Below, one piece after another: positions 32,888 to 43,415 of a DNA stretch of 64,000 nucleotides. The stretch covers positions 9,225,501 through 9,289,500 of the forward strand of contig JASXTE010000019.1 in assembly GCA_030280995.1 (NCBI GenBank). Direction: 5' to 3'. A program made the position numbers and the translations under genes. Numbering within the stretch: position 1 is the first letter of the stretch; each line of letters starts with the position of its first letter. Under the pieces are notes generated by a model. The model was not told where the DNA came from and searched no databases. It worked only from the letters and a program-made list of their open reading frames with translations. The DNA is from Hemileia vastatrix (Eukaryota; Basidiomycota; Pucciniomycetes; Pucciniales; Zaghouaniaceae).

Positions 32888-34136
32888 TTATTTCATAAAA
32901 CTAAGTAACTCTTTAATTTTGTCATTTGATTTCTTGGCATTAACACATGCAGTCAAAAAACTATAGTTTCTGGATTTTTCCATATCCACTTGCTTCATTT
33001 TGAATTCTTCTGCTTGTAACTGAAATTTAGAATTTTCCAATTGAAACTGATTATCTCTGAACCTTTCATCGTCCTCCCTTTGAAATCTTATCTTCTCCCT
33101 CTCCAAGTCTAAACAATCCCTCTCAATTTGCATACTACTTTCTTCCTTTTCCTGTAAATGAAACCACTTTTTTTCCTCAAATAATAATTGTTGTTCTGCA
33201 GATTTCTCAAGAGACTCTATCTTCATAATCTCTACATTAGCTTGTTCCTTGTCTTCTATAATTTTATCTTTATATAAAAAGGGGTTAGCTATAAAAACTA
33301 CATTAGTAAATCCAAAAAAAAAATACCTTGTTCAAGTTTGTTAACAAGTTCCCCATAGGCGGAAAAAAGAACCTTTGATGTAGACTGAGGTGTGAAAAAA
33401 CTACTAGAAGCCCTTCTCTTTCTTCTATTACTACCTGATGGAACTGTTTCCTCATCTTCTAACCTTTCATCATCGGATAGTTCCTTAAAATTTGAAGGAT
33501 TTGATGGGCGTTGAGTCTGAATGATAAATAGAGTAGATTATGAATGCCAAAAAAATATCCAAAGTAATTGAAGCTTACGATGATGGGTTCATACTCCTCA
33601 GGATAAGAATGTAAGGTGGGTTTGTCATCTTCAGGAGAGCTGAGTAAAGGATCTAAAGGTAAATCTTGATTGTTCATATTTGGTGGAACTGGTTTAGGTG
33701 CTTGAGATGTGTACAAGGGATTGACATCGGGTCTTTGTCCAAAGAGCTCATCCATTTGACAATAAAGAGGACACATAGTTTCAAGTTTCTCAGAAATAGA
33801 AGTGATACCTTGTTTCTTGTCATCTTCAGTAACTCCAAAGCCAGTTGAAGAAGGAGCCATCTTTCCCTTCTTATATTTAACTTGATAATTTTTAAATCGT
33901 TCTCTCATTTGCTTTGTTGTCAAATCCATCTTACCTTTAGTTTTTGATTTTAATTCCAGTGCCATTTGATTATAACCACTCAGTTTTGATGCAGGTGGAC
34001 GACCAACTTGGGTAGCCTTTTCACAAACAAAGCAGGCTTCAAAATTGGATTTAATTTTTAGCCAGTTGATTATGATTTGAAGATCAGCTGTTTTCAATTG
34101 AGTAAATTTTTGAGAAGCAGCTGTGGTACAAGGCAT
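32888..34136 (-). CDS. SANT/Myb-like accessory protein of Harbinger B (375-382 aa)
   Basis: Minus-strand exons are 34136-33579, 33516-33327 and either 33288-32888 or 33267-32888; both acceptors keep the frame. Intron 1 (33517-33578) is GTAAGC...TTCAG; intron 2 starts GTATTT and has a TACTAAT branch motif. Residues 15-120 form the SANT/Myb-like region (INWLKIKSNFEACFVCEK, TKQMRERFKNYQVKYKKG, STGFG). A basic patch (SNRRKRRASSSF) and a long charged coiled coil (ESLEKSAEQQ onwards) follow. In Harbinger elements the paired Myb-like protein binds subterminal DNA and carries the transposase into the nucleus. No stop interrupts the spliced frame. I have no direct evidence for a partner other than location. 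Confidence 0.75.
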
Positions 34137-34543
34137 GATAAATGAGAGCTATGAAAAATATATTAGTCTGTGAATAAAGAAAAGTTTTTTGAATAAATAA
34201 AAAAAACCTAACTACATTTATGGATTTGAAAAGATATCCTGAAGCAGAAATAAGAAGATGTTAGGATAGAAATCTGAGCAGGAAGTGTTGTGAAAGAAGG
34301 GGATGAAAAGTGTAAAACTTACTGGGGTAAGATGGATAAAAATTTTTATTGGAAAAGTAGGAGGGAAAAGATGGGTTGTGCAGTGAATTGTGGGGATCTA
34401 TATATAGTTGGGCTGAATTGTGGTTGGAAAAATTGAGCTAAAGTAGGATGTATTTGACCCCAAGTTTGAGACGTCAGGTACCAAATCAGCCATGTTTGAT
34501 GGCGTGTCTGGGTGGCGGGTTTGAAATGAAATCCGCCAGGCAG

Positions 34544-34567
34544 ATTTGGTCAAGTTTGAGACCCCCT
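34544..34567 (-). repeat. Harbinger B right TIR
   Basis: It reads TCAAGTTTGAGACCCCCT, the inverse of the left end, followed by the duplicated AAT. Upstream, TTTGATGGCGTGTCTGG (about 34496) repeats the subterminal motif near the left end. Confidence 0.9.
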
Positions 34568-34599
34568 AATTTCAGAAAAGGTTAAGAAATTAATTCAAT

Positions 34600-36430
34600 T
34601 TACCATATTATTTAAGACTCTAATTTTCATACATAACTTATACATGGATACTTTTCATTATTTAAGTGAGCACCTCTTTGATAAAAGCAGCTTTAAATAT
34701 AAAACTTCAAGTCACTCATATGTGTCTCCAACGTAAAGATAAATTAATTTTAGTAAGAATTTTCATATCAAGAGCTCATGTTTTGTATCCATTAATGGTA
34801 CCAATTATTCAGAAGATAAATTCTAATTGAACAGGGGAACATTTTTAAAATGAAGACCAGTCATGCTGTAAATAAGTGTAAAATATATTGAATCAATTAT
34901 AAAAAGAGTCTTTCTCAGAACAATTGCATTATTCAGGTGGACACTTATGCAACTTGTGTGACACGAGCTCTTCTTATAGAATTGGTACTTAAATATTGGC
35001 TACCATAGAAGTGAAGGTGTCACAGACTTTGTAAAAAGTGTTCACTTTAAGGAAAGTCTGTTGCTGAGAAAAAAACCTTTAAAATTTTTAAAAGACACAA
35101 TGTTACACTTGTAATATGTATATGATATACATCATAAATGTGCCCTTCTCAGTGACAGAAAGTACTTCAAGGTGAAAGATTTGAAAATGTCTGAAAAACT
35201 TCAGTTCTATGGTTAGTCAATTCTCTTATACCAAAGTTAGTAAAATGGCTCATTTCATATACAGCGCCAAAAGTGTCCACATGAAAGATGGTCAGACATT
35301 GAGAGAAAATAATTAAAATTAATAAAATAATCACAGGTTAAATTTGATATCAAGATTTAATAACTTATAAAAGTGTACTTCTCAGAATTTTACTGACTTT
35401 GAAGTTAGCACTTTTGAAAATATTTAGGATTACTTCAATTATATGGTTACTCAAGAACCAAATATCATGGAAATTATAAAAGCTCATGATTATCTTACAC
35501 AGTGCCTGAAGTTTCTACCTTAAAAAATTTCTGTTGCTGAGAAGGATACTTTAATAATTAAGAAAGGATACAAAGATATACATATGATACCTAAATGATG
35601 TGCATTAAAAAATTTTTCTTCTCAAAAATGGACTGTTGCTCAAATGGAAACTTGGGGTAATGTGTAACCAAATAGAATGAGCTACTTCAATGGGCACACT
35701 ATTTTTTTTGTTTAACCATAAAATGTAAGTGCACCAGCCTTGGTCAAGATGGTCAACGTGAAGGAGGGTCAGTCATTGAGAAGGACACTTTTATAATGCA
35801 CATCATCTAAGTATTATATTTAATTAGTGTATTTTTTAAGATATTTAAAAGCAATATAACATCCTTCAGATAGACATCTTAGGTACTGGGTATGAAATGA
35901 GCTCTTATGATAGCCTTGGTATGTAAAAATTGGCTAACCATAAAATTAATGGTGTCTCAGAATTGGTCACAAATTTAAATTTGAAGGATGTTCCAATGTT
36001 GAGAAGGACACTTTTATTATACAGATCATTTAGTTTTCATTAATATACCAGTGTATCTTTAATATATTATAAAAATTTTCTTCTTAAAGTCAGACTGTTG
36101 TTCATAAGGACACCTTTGACCAAGTCTTTGATACCTTCAATTTTATGATTAACCGAAAATAAAATACCTTGACTATTAGAAAAACTTATGCCAACTTTTT
36201 ACACAGTATAAAAAGCTTTTATCTGAGAAAAAGTCCATTGTGGAGAAGGAAACCTTTATTATTTTAACTGCCTATATTTTACATACTCTACCCTCACTTA
36301 TATGGCTTGTAAGAGTGTTTTCCTCAGCATCTACAAATGCTCAGAAGGACATTTTTCACCATGTCTAGCCAGATACCACAGTTTCTTTTTACATGAAATA
36401 AAATACTAATCTATATTTGAAAAATACATT
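34600..36430. repeat. Ancient satellite array of ~240-bp units
   Basis: A diverged block like TTGAGAAGGACACTTTTAT recurs at about 34826, 35062, 35297, 35538, 35777, 35999 and 36241, giving periods of 222-242 bp. Other parts recur in phase, for example CTTCTCAGAA...GACTGTTGCTCA and TGGTTACTCAAG/TGGCTACCATA-like blocks. No coding signal is present and units are heavily diverged. Harbinger B ends only about 30 bp before the array. Confidence 0.7.
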
Positions 36431-36811
36431 TCAAATAATAATAATAATTATAGGTAAACCAATCTACCTGATTTATTTTGAAAAAAAAATATAACTACCT
36501 CAAACATTAATAATATAATGGAAAGCATATTCCAACACAAAATAAATATTTAAAATATTTCATTAATCCACAAGAATAAATTTTTTTAAAAAAATTATAA
36601 ATATTATGAACTTCAAAATATCCTTTAATTATTATGTACAAAAAGTATAGCATTCTGCCAGATGCATTTGGCACACAAGATCCAATTATACCTCAGTTAT
36701 TTATAATAAAATTGAAAGGAAAAATTCTTTAAAATAGTATTTGAGATAAAGAATATTGTCCTATACATATTTGGAAACTATAATATTTGAATTTTCTTTA
36801 TTTAGACAATT
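36431..36811. other. AT-rich spacer, no feature seen
   Basis: This lies between the satellite and Harbinger C. It contains a short (AAT)n run near 36438 and no coding or repeat signal I can support. Confidence 0.4.
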
Positions 36812-36814
36812 AAT

Positions 36815-37122
36815 AGGGGGTGTCAGTTATGGCAAATCCACACCTACAAATCCGCACTTAAATTTGACTAAATCCGCACTTAAATAAGTGCGGATTTCCA
36901 AAACACACTAGCCCCAATACTGGTGGATTTCAAAATGAAATAAGTCACTTATTTCACTCAAATCCGCACTTTCTCAACCAAATGTGCTGATTTCACCATC
37001 AAGTCCCATTTCACTGATTTGTCAGCATCATCCCATTCATACGCAGCACTCTGCAGCATAAAACTTCATAACTCAAAAAATTGTACATCACTTACATCTT
37101 CATATCATTTCATATAAGAGTT
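36815..37122 (+). repeat. Harbinger C left TIR and subterminal repeats
   Basis: The motif AAATCCGCACTTAAAT and its inverse occur repeatedly at 36855-36905 and 36960-36975, including a hairpin CCGCACTTAAATAAGTGCGG (36870-36889). The right end (48870-48920) has the same motif (AATCCGCACTTAAGTTAAGT). Arrays of this kind next to TIRs are typical transposase-binding sites; that role is inferred. Confidence 0.75.
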
Positions 37123-37701
37123 ATGCCTTCCTCACTTTCAAATTGTGATAAATTACATAAAGCAATGACTTTCATGGCTCTTGAACTGCTCTTGGACTCT
37201 GATTGCGATTCTGATTCTGATCTAGAAGAAGATTTTGTCTTTTTATCAAAAATGGCCACGAAATGTTACCTTCTTCCTAGAAAGCCTCAAGTACTTCATA
37301 CCCCCAAGTACACCATCCAAACACTTCTTAAACTATCTACACCCAGTTTTAGACAGCTGTTCAGGACTTCTCAGGAATGTTTCCTTAAATTGCTTGAGCT
37401 TATTCAGGATCATCCCATATTTCACAATAATTCTCAAAAAGAACAACAACATCCTTCAATTCAATTGGCCATCACACTATGTCATTTGGGTTCAAATGGT
37501 AATGGAGCCACTTTGAAACGTTTAGAAAATGTCTTTGATTTAGGGTATGGTTCAGTTAACACTTATACCAAACAATGTATCACTGCCATCAACTCCTTGT
37601 AATCTCAACTTCTCACCTGGCCAACAAAAGAAGAGCAACTTGAATCATCTAAGGTTATGCAAGCAGAGGGCTTCCCAGGATGTATTGTTTTTGTTGATGG
37701 T
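37123..37701 (+). pseudogene. PIF/Harbinger transposase of element C, 5' part
   Basis: The ATG at 37123 opens MPSSLSNCDKLHKAMTF. The frame matches the B transposase through LLDSDCDSDSDLEEDFVFLS, HPIFHNNSQKEQQHPSIQL, SNGNGATLKRLENVF and GFPGCIVFVDG, where the gypsy LTR cuts in. The frame resumes at 46077 with TAIPLSQKPAQGGNNYF and then stops matching, so the second Asp and catalytic Glu are absent. A TAA (37600-37602, in INSL*SQLLTW) also breaks it. It is inactive. Confidence 0.85.
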
Positions 37702-38504
37702 TGTCACGCACCACGTGACACTCGAGGCAAAAGTAGCTCATTAAATCAATACTAAAGGGTTAAAATCCATACTCAAAGTGCAGAAAGCAACTCTCCATAG
37801 CAACTGCGACTTTCCTTTGTGTACTCGCTATTCAATTGTGCTAGCCTAAAACTCTAAATCTAAATTAGTCAATCTCTCAATAGTGTGTCTTAGTCTTTTT
37901 TCCAATAAGCGACGCACAGTGAAATAGTTAATATAATAGTACATTAAAAGGTTCATGAAATGTCTGTGGGTTATTAAGGGGTAGTGAGCATGGACGGAAT
38001 GGTTAGTGAAGGATTAAGGGGGTTGACGGATGTTAGTGAGGAGGGTCCAAGTGTAACAGATATATTTTAAATGGTTTGTGGTGTGCGGAATGGTGGATGA
38101 GTATGAGGTCAATGCGAGGAGGAGTAAAGGATATAAAAGGGGCTGGGTTTTTGGTTCTACATTCTTTAGAATTGAATTATAAAACATATTTATAGTTAAT
38201 AGTGATAAAACTCTAAGTGAAAATCATTATTATTGTATCTTTCTTTATTTTCTCAATAATCATATCTAAATCCTAAATCTTTGATTGTTGAGTTTCCAAC
38301 CCTTCGTGAGATCTTAAGAATTTTAATATTACCGTTCAATTATATTAGAATCCTTCTCTACATAACTCAAAGCAGTAGTTCTTCCTTCGAGTCATCTTCA
38401 AATCACTTCCTCGAACTATCCCTCTGTGCTTCAAAGAAGTATCTGAACCATTTATCTCACTTGCAGGAACATCCTCGACCTTGTGCGTAGGTCATCCGGT
38501 GACA
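37702..38504 (+). repeat. Gypsy C 5' LTR
   Basis: It begins TGTCACGCACCACGTGACA, which holds a CACGTG palindrome, and ends CCGGTGACA. A TATA box (TATAAAAG, 38132-38139) lies in a good position for the element promoter. Confidence 0.95.
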
Positions 38505-38583
38505 GTATATATTAATTCTCCGCAGTTATCATTCTTTGCACTACTACGTCCCTTTTCAGGTGTTTTCTCTAAATTCTTAAAAT

Positions 38584-39780
38584 TGCACCTGTTCAACGCA
38601 CTCCTCCTACAGGCGCTACTACTAGAGCTCGCGCCAGAGGCAGGCCAACAGCCACTAGGCCTGTTTCCCGCACTCACTCCTTGGAGCCACTCGACCTTAG
38701 GGAATGGCAACATTCAGTCCAATTGGTAGAAGACATCCCACAAGATTTCGATGATTCTAGTGATGATGAAGAAGGAGAGGATACAATGCACGAGGCACCA
38801 TCCGCCCCTGCTAACCACCCTTCTGGTCAACCTTCAGAACCTGGACCATCCAATTCTCTGGAAGATTTCATGAGACTTTTCATGAAGAACCTTTCAAATT
38901 CAATGTCTTCAGAGGGATCTAAATTCAAAACTCTTTCTATGAAATCTCCTGATAAATTTGATGGAGAACATCCAGAGAGATTGCAACCCTTCTTGCAAAC
39001 CTGCAAGCTCCTGTTCCATAATGACCCTCGAACCTTCAATAACGACCAATCAAAAGTTGTTTATTCTTCTTCATTCCTGGCTGGAAAAGCAGAAAGATGG
39101 TTCAAACCTTATCTTCTCATGCTCTCTTCAACCGAAACCCACTTACTTATTAATAAATGGGAAAAGTTTGAAGACCAACTCTTCACGTTGTTTGGTGACC
39201 CTAATGAAACTGACAACGCAGAAATTGAACTTGATTTCCTTTGCATGAGTGATAATGGGAAAGCCTCTGAATATATCTCAAACTTCAGAGCGCTTCAAAC
39301 TCAAGTAAGTTGGAATGATGCTGCCCTTAAGTATCATTTCAAGAAAGGACTTCCTTTGAGGATTCTAGATCAGTTAAATCTTCACTGTCAGAAGATGACT
39401 ACTTTAACAGATTTAATGGATCGAACCATCAAACTTGATGGCTTTTATCAAGGACGACTTCAACATTGTTGATACGCCAACAAATCTAAAGGCTTAAATT
39501 TAAAATCGGGACCTTCTTCCCACCCATGAACAACTCAATCCTCCTCTACTCAATCCAAACCTATTTAGGGAAAGGACAAACCTCCACCAAAAAGACCGAC
39601 CCCAGGCGGTATATGTAAAGTACTGGATCCTAAAGGGGAACTTAAAGAAGCTGAGAGGAAGAGGCGAAGAGATAATGGGTTATGTATGTATTGTGGGGGT
39701 AAGCACAAGCTGGAAGATTGTGTAAAGTTGAAGGAAAGAGAAGGTACTAGTTTGAAGCCAAAAAACTAGTAGATAGTTTA
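38584..39780 (+). pseudogene. Gypsy C gag
   Basis: The open stretch to 39472 encodes a capsid-type gag: an Arg-rich start (TRARARGRP), an acidic linker, MKSPDKFDGEHPERLQPFLQ, GKAERWFKPYL, NKWEKFEDQLFTLFGDPNE and MTTLTDLMDRTIKLDGFYQ. After a TGA at 39470 the same frame continues to a CCHC knuckle, CMYCGGKHKLEDC (about 39680-39720). The expected start appears mutated from ATG to ATT (AAAATTGCACC, about 38579), so I give only an approximate start. Gag packages the element RNA. Confidence 0.8.
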
Positions 39781-39783
39781 CTT

Positions 39784-40521
39784 GTGTGCAAAGCAAACTA
39801 TCTTATATCTCCCAGTGCACAGAACCTCCATGTCTTAAGGACTGGAGTTGCCTTAAACCGCTTGAGATTAATTCTTTTTAAGGAGGATATCCCCTTCAGT
39901 TTTCTTATAGACTCTGGAGCTTCAATTTCTTTTTTCAGTTCATCTTTTGCCAAGAAGTTACAGCTGACATTTACAGATATTGATCGAACTCCAATTTATT
40001 TGGTCGAATCAGAGGAACCCAAATATTGGGTCAGTAAGAAAGTTTTATGGGTTTTCAACTTTCCGAATTTTCCCCCCTTTGAGTGGGAACTTACAGTCTT
40101 GGACACCCCAAGGATGGACAATACCATTCTTGGCCATGACTTTTTAACGCATTGGAATCCTGAAATTGACTGGACACGGGGATTGATCACCCCACGGACT
40201 AAGTATATTTCTAATTCGTCAATGCATGTCAATAGGGAGTTAAACAACCCACCTGACAATGTCCTCCTAGAGGACAAACCTCTGCCAGATGACTTGCAAG
40301 CATCTTATCTTTCTTTATATGAGCAATTGGCTAACCCTTCTAGCTCGATGACTTCACTCAAAGAGGATTTAAATTGCCTCGAAGTAATCAAATTATTCTC
40401 TCTCAATTCTGGTCTTCCCTCAACAGATTCTCTCGAAGATGATGAGGACGACAAAATCGACGTTGAAGCCATTAAATCGACTCTACCAGAAATCTATCAT
40501 GACTTCCTCAATGTTTTTTAA
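39784..40521 (+). pseudogene. Gypsy C aspartic protease region
   Basis: The frame shows LIDSGASISFFSSSFAK, with DSGA as the protease active site, and TILGHDFLTHWNPEIDW, the downstream GHDFL block of retrotransposon proteases. It ends at a TAA (40519-40521) in place of a Lys-like codon, after which reverse transcriptase continues in a nearby frame. The enzyme would mature the gag-pol protein. Confidence 0.8.
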
Positions 40522-41187
40522 ATCTGCAAGGCCGATAAGTCACCACCTCATCAACCCTACAACCATCAGATAGAGTTAATAGGCCCAGTACCTCAGGCAG
40601 GTCCTGTCTATTCTTTGTCGAAGGACAAATCTCAAGTTCTTTGAAACTACATTGCAGAGAATGTAGCCAAAGGTTTCATCAGAGCCAGTAAATCTCCAAC
40701 CGGCTCCCCTGTCCTCTTTGTAAAAAAGAAGGATGGTAGTCTTAGGTTGTGTGTTGACTATAGAAAGCTCAACACAGTCACTAAGAAGAATGCATATCCT
40801 GTTCCTCCTATGTCATTTCTTCTTAACCTTTTTAATGGTGCTAATTTCTTTTCTAAAATTGATCTTAGAGGCGCTTGCAATCTTATTTGCATTGTGGAAG
40901 GTCATGAACCACCGACTGCAATGCGCACTAGATTTGGTAGTTTTGAATATTTAGTTATGCCTTTTGGATTGTGTAACGCACCATCTACTTTTCAAACTTC
41001 TGTCAATGACATCTTACAAGATGTTGTCGAACAATTTGTTGTTGTCTATTTAGATGATATTTTAATTTTCTCGAAGAAACTGGATGTACATATTCATCAT
41101 TTTTGACAGGTTTAAAATCGACTTTGATATCATGGACTCTACGCCAAGAATAATAAATGCGAATTCCATCTTAAATCTATTGATTTT
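40522..41187 (+). pseudogene. Gypsy C reverse transcriptase, first part
   Basis: Ordered RT blocks are present: [63 protein letters not shown] and the active site [13 protein letters not shown] (YLDD near 41047). A TGA at about 40642 and a stop plus shift at about 41104 interrupt it before the next open stretch. Confidence 0.85.
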
Positions 41188-42906
41188 TTGGGTTTTACAT
41201 TATCCACTGATGGTTTAGTCATGGACAACAAAAAAGTTCAAAAGGTCCTGGAATGGCCTGGGCCCAAATCCGTTAAATCCCTCCAAGTATTTTTGGTTTT
41301 TGCAAATTTCTATAGAAGATTTATTAAAGATTACTCTAAAACTATTTCCAATCTTACTTCTCTTCTTAGAAAAGATATTCCTTTTGTTTTTACTTCTACA
41401 GCGCGAAAGGAATTTGAAGCATTGAAGACGGCGTTCACCACAGCTCCAATTCTTCCACACTTTGATCCTACTGCTTCGACAATAGTCGAGACAGATTCAA
41501 GCGATTATGCTATCGCAGGGGTCATTTCTCAATTGAATCTGGAAACAAAACTGTTTCATCCTGTTGCTTTTGAGTCACGCAAACTCATTGCAGAAGAGTT
41601 AAATTATGAAATTCATGACAAAGAGCTTTTAGCTATTATTCACTGTCTTAAAAAATGGTGCTCTTTTCTTCTCAGCCTAGATAGTCTTTTTCAAATTTTT
41701 ACAGACCATAATGCTTTGAAATACTTTATGTCTTCCAAAGTGTTAACCAGGCGTCAAGCCAGGTGGGCTCAATTTCTGTCTGAATTTCCCTTTTCTATTT
41801 CCTATTGCCCAGGTAAGAACTGCATTGTCCCAGATATCTTGTCACGTCGGGACAACGTTTACCCACAGCGGGGGGACGCATTTGCTGAAAAAAATCCAGC
41901 AAATGTGAAATCAATCTTCAACAAATCAATGTTAACGACTCATCAACTTAATTCGATGACAATTCAATTGTTTCAAAATCCACTATCCAACATCCTCGAA
42001 GCTCAGTCAAAGGACGATTATTGTTTAGGGTTAAAAGACAAAATACTCTCAAAGCAAGGGGCCAAAAGATTTAGTATTGAATCAGGTCTATTAGTCTTCG
42101 AAGGTAGAGTAGTCATACCTGACAACAATGAGATAAAATTATGGATTTTCAACAGTCGACATGATTCTCCATTAGCTGGACATTTTGGTGTTGATAAAAC
42201 CTACCAGTTAATAGCCAGGGATTTTTTCTGGCCAGGTATGACCAGGGAAATCAAGGCCTATATAAAAGCTTGTTACAAATGTAATAGGAATAAGGCTCCC
42301 CGTCACCGGAAGTATGGGTTGCTTCAACCACCTCCTATTCCCTCTAAACCTTGGGAATCTTTATCGATGGATTTTATTTCTCAACTTCCTCTTTCTAATA
42401 ATTTTGATGCTATATTAGTAATAGTAGATAGATTATCAAAAATTTCTATTTTCATTAAAACCACTACTACTGCTACTGCAGAAGATCTGTCAAAATTGTT
42501 TCTAGAATATGTATTTTCCAAACAAGGCTTACCTGATGATATTATTTCAGATAGAGGCTCATTGTTTGTATCCACATTCTGGACTCAACTGTGTCGACAA
42601 CTCAATATCACGAGGAACCTCTCCACAGCCTATCATCCCGAAACCAATGGGCAAACAGAAAGTATCAACCAAATCCTAGAACAATACCTTCGAATGTATG
42701 TCAGTTACCAACAAGTCGATTGGACCACATGGCTACCATTGGCCGAATTTGCTTATAATAACTCGACTCATTCTTTGACACAACAATCTCCTTTTGAAAC
42801 TGTTTATGGAAGACATCCTCAATTCAATTCAATCCATGTAGGAACTAATCATCCTGCGGAACATTATCTTCAAACCATATCACGACTCCAAGAGGAACTT
42901 AAATAA
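41188..42906 (+). CDS. Gypsy C RT end, RNase H and integrase (open 572 codons)
   Basis: The open frame covers the end of RT (FANFYRRFIKDYSKTISNLT), RNase H (ETDSSDYAIAGVISQ, ELLAIIHCLKKW, FTDHNALKYF), an HHCC finger (GHFGVDKTY...CYKCNRNK) and the integrase triad: Asp 395 (MDFISQLP), Asp 455 (SDRGSLF) and Glu 491 (NGQTESIN), D59D35E. Integrase inserts the cDNA into the host chromosome. It is a fragment of the original polyprotein, bounded by a frameshift upstream and a TAA at 42904-42906 in place of Lys, so it is very unlikely to work alone. Confidence 0.85.
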   Translation: MGFTLSTDGLVMDNKKVQKVLEWPGPKSVKSLQVFLVFANFYRRFIKDYSKTISNLTSLLRKDIPFVFTSTARKEFEALKTAFTTAPILPHFDPTASTIVETDSSDYAIAGVISQLNLETKLFHPVAFESRKLIAEELNYEIHDKELLAIIHCLKKWCSFLLSLDSLFQIFTDHNALKYFMSSKVLTRRQARWAQFLSEFPFSISYCPGKNCIVPDILSRRDNVYPQRGDAFAEKNPANVKSIFNKSMLTTHQLNSMTIQLFQNPLSNILEAQSKDDYCLGLKDKILSKQGAKRFSIESGLLVFEGRVVIPDNNEIKLWIFNSRHDSPLAGHFGVDKTYQLIARDFFWPGMTREIKAYIKACYKCNRNKAPRHRKYGLLQPPPIPSKPWESLSMDFISQLPLSNNFDAILVIVDRLSKISIFIKTTTTATAEDLSKLFLEYVFSKQGLPDDIISDRGSLFVSTFWTQLCRQLNITRNLSTAYHPETNGQTESINQILEQYLRMYVSYQQVDWTTWLPLAEFAYNNSTHSLTQQSPFETVYGRHPQFNSIHVGTNHPAEHYLQTISRLQEELK

Positions 42907-43415
42907 AATTTGGAATTAGCGATTGGAAGATACAAGGAACAGGCTGACAAACATCGACAAACTGCTCCTCCTTTTAAACCAGGTGACAAAGTATGGCTCG
43001 ACGCATGGAACATTTGAACGACTCGGCAACAAAGAAACTGGCTGAAAAACGCTTGGGGCCATTTTAAATAGACTCTGAAGTCTCTAAAACTGCATTTCGA
43101 CTCAAGCTACCTCCTAAATGGTGGGCTACTCACCCTGTTTTTCACGTATCTCTCCTGGAACTGGCTCGAGAAACATAGCCGGGCAAGAACCAACCTCCTC
43201 CGGAACCGGTCGAAGTAGAAGACCATCTAGAGTGGGAAGTAAGCCGTATCCTTGATTCAAGAATGCGCAAGGGGAAACTTCAATACCTCGTGGAATGGGA
43301 AGGCTTCCTCGATGACTCAGAAAAAACATCCTGGGAACCAGCCATCAATGTTTCTAACGCCCCTGAACTCCTAAAATCTTTTAATCTTAAATACCCTTTA
43401 AAACCAAAACCTTAA
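42907..43415 (+). pseudogene. Gypsy C integrase tail and chromodomain
   Basis: After the stop the frame continues ELAIGRYKEQADKHRQ-like sequence, then frameshifts, WWATHPVFHVSLLE and a chromodomain: EWEVSRILDSRMRKGKLQYL, VEWEGFLDD, TSWEPAINV. The chromodomain is well kept although the region before it is broken by stops and indels. It places the element among chromoviruses. Confidence 0.8.

Larger units (their letters stand above)
28095..34567 (+). mobile_element. Harbinger B, compact three-gene PIF/Harbinger element (6.47 kb)
   Basis: TIRs of about 24 bp with one mismatch start AGGGGGTCTCAAACTTGA (28095-28118; inverted at 34544-34567). AAT flanks both ends (28092-28094, 34568-34570). Between the TIRs are a transposase (+), a dioxygenase (+) and a SANT/Myb gene (-), the last two convergent. 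The transposase and SANT/Myb genes read intact after splicing; the dioxygenase has two nonsense codons. There is no nested insertion. This is the reference copy for the module. Confidence 0.9.

Noticed and set aside
33666..33848. Plus-strand ORF across the SANT/Myb gene
   Set aside because: It is antisense to a gene with three exons matched by two other copies.
28095..34567. A 2-bp TA duplication for the Harbinger elements
   Set aside because: A TA duplication would require conserved AA on the left and AT on the right in every insertion. A 3-bp AAT duplication explains the same bases with no extra assumption.
28095..34567. KDZ transposon carrying a TET/JBP gene
   Set aside because: The transposase is a Harbinger DDE protein of about 400 residues with VDGTTIP and HDSSVF motifs and a SANT/Myb partner, not a large KDZ transposase.
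34600..36430. CRISPR-like spaced repeats
   Set aside because: The units are long, diverged and contiguous, the host is eukaryotic, and there are no short identical direct repeats with unique spacers.
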